NCBI GenBank assembly: GCA_050485405.1
Contig: JBJHBI010000025.1
Location: forward strand, 1-55,257
Length of the DNA: 55,257 nucleotides
Direction: 5' to 3'
DNA from: Saliniramus sp050485405
GTDB lineage: Bacteria; Pseudomonadota; Alphaproteobacteria; Rhizobiales; Beijerinckiaceae
The position numbers and the translations under genes were made by a program. Positions 52,005 to 55,257 of the stretch are shown piece by piece (within the stretch, counting starts at the first letter, position 1; every line of letters begins with the position of its first letter). A model generated the notes under the pieces. It did no database searches. It saw only the letters and a list, made by a program, of their open reading frames with translations, and was not told the DNA's origin.

Positions 52005-53513
52005 TCAGCGGAAGGGTGGCTCGTCGAAGGAGCGCAGCTTGCGCGAATGCAAAGCCGTGCGCTGTCCGCGCAGGATTTCGAGCGTCTCCAGCCCGATCAT
52101 CAGATGCTCGCCGACCGCGCGCTGATAGAACGCGTTGGCCGCGCCGGGCAGCTTGATCTCGCCGTGAAGCGGCTTGTCGGAGACGCAGAGCAACGTGCCG
52201 TAGGGCACCCGCAGACGGAAACCCTGGGCGGCGATGGTGCCGCTCTCCATGTCGATGGCGATGGCGCGCGAGATGTTGAAACGCCGCCGCTCCTGGCTCC
52301 AGCGCAGTTCCCAGTTGCGGTCGTCATTCGTGACGACGGTGCCCGTGCGCAGCCGCCCCTTCAGCGCCTCGCCCTTCTCGCCGGTGACCTGGCCCGCCGC
52401 CTGTTGCAGGGCTATCTGGACCTCGGCCAGTGCCGGGATCGGGATATCGGGCGGGACGAGGCTGTCGAGAATGCCGTCCTGGCGCAGATAGGCGTGGGCG
52501 AGCACGTAATCGCCGATGGTCTGGGACTGGCGCAGACCGCCGCAATGGCCGACCATCAGCCAGCAATGCGGGCGCAGCACCGCGAGATGATCGGTGATCG
52601 TCTTGGCGTTGGAAGGGCCGACGCCGATATTCACGAGCGTCACCCCCTCGCCGCAACCCTCGCGGCGCGTCAGATGATAGGCCGGCATCTGGTGGCGATG
52701 CCAGGGCGATTGCGCCATCAGGGTTTCCGCATCGGTATGCGCCGCCTGCTCGCGGCTGACGCTGATGCCGCCGGGCATGACGAGACGCTCGTGCACGCTG
52801 TCCTCGCGCCGCAATTCCTCCAGCGCCCATTGCACGAACTGGTCCACGTAGCGGTGGTAATTGGTGAGCAGGATCCAGGGCTGGATGGCGCGCCAGTCGG
52901 TGCCGGTATAATGCACCAGCCGGCGCAGCGAGTAATCGACCCGCACGGCGTCGAAGAGCGCGAGCGGGCGCATCGCGTCGGCGGGCGCTTCCCAGACGCT
53001 GTCGGCGATCTCGTCGCCCACCTCGGTCAGATCGGGGATCGGGAAATGCTGGGCGAGCGCGCTCGCGGTCACCTCGCCCTGGGCGAGTTCGTCGCCGCGC
53101 TCCAGCACGTAGGGGTAGGGGATTTCCTGAGCGCCCGGCCCGACCTGGAGCCGCGCGCCGTATTCCTCGACGAGCGGTGTCAGCTGCTCCAGAAGATAGC
53201 TGCGGAACGCGTCGGGATGGGTGAGGGTGGTGGCGTAGACGCCGGTACCCAGAAGCTTGCCGAAGGCGCGCTGCGTGCGCGGGGGACGGGCTTCCTCGCG
53301 ATAGACGACGCGCAGTTCCGGATATCGGAAACGCGCCCGCGTCTCCGGATCGGGTGGCGTGCCGTGCTTGACGAAACGGGTGATCGCCCCGCGCAGGGTC
53401 TCGGCGGCATCGTCATAGAAACGGCTCAGCGCTTCGATCGCGGCCTGCGGCCCGGCATGTTCCGTGAAGGGGGTGCCGTTCGCGTCGAAGCTCGTATCGG
53501 GTGTGTCGGTCAT
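52005..53513 (-). CDS. amn: AMP nucleosidase
   Basis: 502 residues, the normal length for Amn. An N-terminal AMP nucleosidase domain (QRAFGKLLGTGVYATTLTHP, RVDYSLRRLVHYTGTDW) is followed by a nucleoside phosphorylase-like catalytic domain: LVNIGVGPSNAKTITDHLA, WLMVGHCGGLRQSQ, AIDMESGTIAAQG (ribose-binding Met-Glu) and CVSDKPLHGEIKLPG. Hydrolyses AMP to adenine and ribose-5-phosphate. Single gene; the gap of 126 bases to the hydrolase gene shows nothing distinctive. Confidence 0.95.
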   Translation of the reverse strand: MTDTPDTSFDANGTPFTEHAGPQAAIEALSRFYDDAAETLRGAITRFVKHGTPPDPETRARFRYPELRVVYREEARPPRTQRAFGKLLGTGVYATTLTHPDAFRSYLLEQLTPLVEEYGARLQVGPGAQEIPYPYVLERGDELAQGEVTASALAQHFPIPDLTEVGDEIADSVWEAPADAMRPLALFDAVRVDYSLRRLVHYTGTDWRAIQPWILLTNYHRYVDQFVQWALEELRREDSVHERLVMPGGISVSREQAAHTDAETLMAQSPWHRHQMPAYHLTRREGCGEGVTLVNIGVGPSNAKTITDHLAVLRPHCWLMVGHCGGLRQSQTIGDYVLAHAYLRQDGILDSLVPPDIPIPALAEVQIALQQAAGQVTGEKGEALKGRLRTGTVVTNDDRNWELRWSQERRRFNISRAIAIDMESGTIAAQGFRLRVPYGTLLCVSDKPLHGEIKLPGAANAFYQRAVGEHLMIGLETLEILRGQRTALHSRKLRSFDEPPFR

Positions 53514-53552
53514 GATGCGTCCCTTCGCGGTCGCGCCCGGAAATGCATGAAA

Positions 53553-53990
53553 TCAGCTCTCGGCGCAGCGCACCCATTCGATCTCGTTCGGCCCGTCGAC
53601 CATGAAACGCCGGTCGGGCCCGTCGATTCGCAGGGTCAGTTCACCGGTCAGGCGATCTCCGGTCTGCGGATCGTGCTCGAAATAGACGATCGCTCCCATG
53701 GAGGCGAAGACGCGCATCTCGCGCCAATCGTCGTCGCGCTCCGCGAGTGCGCCGTCACGCAGGAGCATGATGCGCTCCTCTTCGAAGACGATGCGCTCGC
53801 GCAGGGCCTGCGGATCGATCGCCGCGCACCATTGCCCTTCGAGGAAGGCGATTTCCTCGCGCTCGACATCGCAGTGCCGCAGCGTCGAATCGCATTCCTG
53901 GCCATATTGCTGGAGCAGGTAACCGACATAGGCGATGATACCGATCGCGAAGACGAGCCCGCCCAGAACAATCGCAACGCGCTTGCTCAT
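53553..53990 (-). CDS. Small membrane-anchored protein, function unknown
   Basis: 145 residues. One N-terminal helix (VAIVLGGLVFAIGIIAYVGYLL), then a soluble domain with four cysteines (Cys in GQECD, RHCD, QWCAA and WVRCAES), which in the periplasm could form two disulfides. No family recognised. The start overlaps the upstream carboxylase stop by ATGA, so its synthesis is coupled to that of the carboxylase alpha subunit. A conserved small partner after this gene is not a known part of the enzyme, so no role is proposed. Confidence 0.75.
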   Translation of the reverse strand: MSKRVAIVLGGLVFAIGIIAYVGYLLQQYGQECDSTLRHCDVEREEIAFLEGQWCAAIDPQALRERIVFEEERIMLLRDGALAERDDDWREMRVFASMGAIVYFEHDPQTGDRLTGELTLRIDGPDRRFMVDGPNEIEWVRCAES

Positions 53991-55257
53991 GCCGTATCAC
54001 CCTCCTCGAGCACCACCGTGATCCGCGCCCCTTCCGCCACCTGATCGCCGATCGCGGCGGCGATCTCGCCGATCACGCCGTCGAGGGGGGCGGTGAGGAC
54101 ATGTTCCATCTTCATCGCCTCGACCACCGCGACGCGTTGTCCCTTCTCGACCGCTTCTCCGGACTCGACGAAGAGCGCCACCAGCTTGCCGTGCATCGGG
54201 GCCTTGATCAGACCGCCCGCATCGAGATGTTCGAGATCGACATTGGTCGGATCGTAGATCTCGACGCGCGTCTGACGGCCCTCGCGCAGGACGAGCATGA
54301 CTTCGCCCGCCTCGACGATGCTCGCCTCGACGGCGCCGGGCTCCGTCTGCTCGCCGGGAAGTTCGAAGGCCGGGCCGTCCTCATCCCAGGTGAGGGCGCC
54401 GTCGACGCGTGCGCCGTCGACCATCAGCGGTAGCCCCGTCTGGCGCCGGCCGACGAGCTGGAACCCGTCGCTCGCCCACCAGGGCCCCGGAAGATCACCC
54501 ACCGCGACGCTGCCCGCGAGCGCGTTGCGGTCATGGTCGCGCCGCACCAGCGCGAGCGCGCCCGCCGCGACTGCGAGGGGATCGTGCGGGCGCTCGACGG
54601 CGCCGAGGCTTTCGAGATTCTGGTCGATGAAGCCGGTATCGAAAGCGCCGTCGCGGAAGGCCTGCGCGTCGACGAGCTTCTTCAGGAAGGCGGCATTGCT
54701 GCGCGGACCCGCGACGAGCGTCTCGCCCAGTGCCCGCGACAGACGATCGAGCGCCTCGCCGCGATCGGCCCCGCGCGCGATGATCTTGGCGATCATCGGA
54801 TCGTAGAACGGGCTGACCTCGTCGCCGGCCTCGACGCCGGAATCGATGCGGATGCCGAAATCCTCCGGCAGTTCCAGCGCCCAGAGCCGCCCGGTCGATG
54901 GCAGGAAGCCCTTCTCGGGATCCTCCGCATTGAGCCGCGCCTCGACGGCATGGCCTTCGAGGCGGACCTCCTCCTGGGTGAAGGGCAGCGTCTCGCCATG
55001 GGCGACGCGGAATTGCAGCTCGACGAGATCGAGCCCCGTCACCGCCTCGGTCACCGGATGCTCGACCTGAAGGCGGGTGTTCATCTCCATGAAATAGAAC
55101 CGGTCGGGCCGCAGGCCCTCGCGACCGTCTGCGATGAATTCGACCGTGCCCGCACCGACATAGCCGACCGCGCGCGCCGCCTCGACGGCGGCCTTGCCCA
55201 TCGCCTCGCGCATTTCCGGCGTCATGCCGGGCGCGGGCGCTTCCTCGATCACCTTCT
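53987..55257 (-). CDS. Biotin-dependent acyl-CoA carboxylase alpha subunit (probably methylcrotonoyl-CoA), 5'-truncated
   Basis: The C-terminal 423 residues are visible; the N terminus lies beyond the right edge. The biotin-carboxylase ATP-grasp part shows VEFIADG, FYFMEMNTRLQVEHPVTEAV (catalytic and metal-binding residues) and RIDSGVEAGDEVSPFYDPM. A linker domain follows, then the biotin carrier domain with the biotinylated Lys in VEAMKMEHVLTAP. The EAMKMEH form suits methylcrotonoyl-CoA carboxylase (leucine breakdown) more than propionyl-CoA carboxylase, but this is a weak distinction. Its stop overlaps the following small gene by 4 bp. Confidence 0.92.
   Translation of the reverse strand, partial: KVIEEAPAPGMTPEMREAMGKAAVEAARAVGYVGAGTVEFIADGREGLRPDRFYFMEMNTRLQVEHPVTEAVTGLDLVELQFRVAHGETLPFTQEEVRLEGHAVEARLNAEDPEKGFLPSTGRLWALELPEDFGIRIDSGVEAGDEVSPFYDPMIAKIIARGADRGEALDRLSRALGETLVAGPRSNAAFLKKLVDAQAFRDGAFDTGFIDQNLESLGAVERPHDPLAVAAGALALVRRDHDRNALAGSVAVGDLPGPWWASDGFQLVGRRQTGLPLMVDGARVDGALTWDEDGPAFELPGEQTEPGAVEASIVEAGEVMLVLREGRQTRVEIYDPTNVDLEHLDAGGLIKAPMHGKLVALFVESGEAVEKGQRVAVVEAMKMEHVLTAPLDGVIGEIAAAIGDQVAEGARITVVLEEGDTA

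Noticed and set aside
52047..54044. Open frame of 665 codons on the plus strand
   Set aside because: Antisense to amn and the small anchored gene.
1..55257. CRISPR arrays, tRNA/rRNA genes, insertion sequences, phage or conjugation genes
   Set aside because: None recognised by eye: no regularly spaced repeats beyond the 4 x 18 bp array, no tRNA-like cloverleaf ends and no transposase or integrase motifs. A covariance-model scan was not possible here.

Overview
The window is high-G+C chromosomal DNA, densely coded, from an alphaproteobacterium, most likely of the Hyphomicrobiales (Rhizobiales). The markers are a CcrM-type GANTC methyltransferase directly behind rnhB, a CtrA-like motif in front of it, a divergent polysaccharide deacetylase followed by an IalA-type RppH, a type II DAHP synthase, and an AMP nucleosidase. 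The genus cannot be fixed from this sequence. No rRNA, tRNA, CRISPR array or intact insertion sequence was seen.

Positions 1-17343 are accessory and catabolic. They hold the C-terminal part of a ring-opening amidohydrolase (cyanuric acid amidohydrolase/barbiturase family) overlapping a small cupin. Next come a complete Dpp-type ABC transporter on the minus strand (binding protein 5628-7208, permeases, two ATPases), a DUF938 methyltransferase and a LysR regulator. Divergent from the regulator is a second Dpp-type operon: a Tat-exported binding protein, two permeases, a fused double ATPase and an allophanate hydrolase. A divergent ArgC-like reductase closes the region. The two hydrolases at either end, with two importers and a LysR regulator between them, suggest uptake and mineralisation of an s-triazine, barbiturate or ureide nitrogen source. 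The enzyme that would link them (biuret hydrolase or equivalent) is not in the window.

Positions 17752-24117 carry a membrane, phosphate and stress group: a phospholipase D/VTT fusion, an endonuclease/exonuclease/phosphatase-family protein (compare E. coli clsB-ybhP), a bacterioferritin with intact ferroxidase ligands but no haem methionine, a membrane-anchored metallophosphoesterase and a PPK2 polyphosphate kinase. Positions 24118-29391 are a complete branched-chain/amide-type ABC importer behind a long structured leader. 

Positions 29400-36618 hold a lipoprotein with an 18-bp tandem repeat near its N terminus, a small overlapping gene, a DUF2336-like protein, aroG (type II) and topA. Positions 36630-45839 are mainly housekeeping: hydrolase, polysaccharide deacetylase, rppH, a membrane protein, an aminotransferase and dgt (one minus-strand operon), erpA, rnhB, ccrM and a YihY/BrkB protein. 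An almost gene-free, partly A+T-rich kilobase precedes pepA, which is followed by a flippase, a 54-residue membrane protein, aspartate dehydrogenase, an alpha/beta hydrolase, AMP nucleosidase, a small anchored protein and the C-terminal part of a biotin-dependent acyl-CoA carboxylase.

Regulatory structure can be seen directly in several places. There are three inverted repeats between lysR and the second binding-protein gene. Strong hairpins lie between binding-protein and permease genes in both of the importers that have room for one. There are hairpins in the livG and aroG leaders, and terminators behind pepA and between the DUF2336-like gene and aroG.
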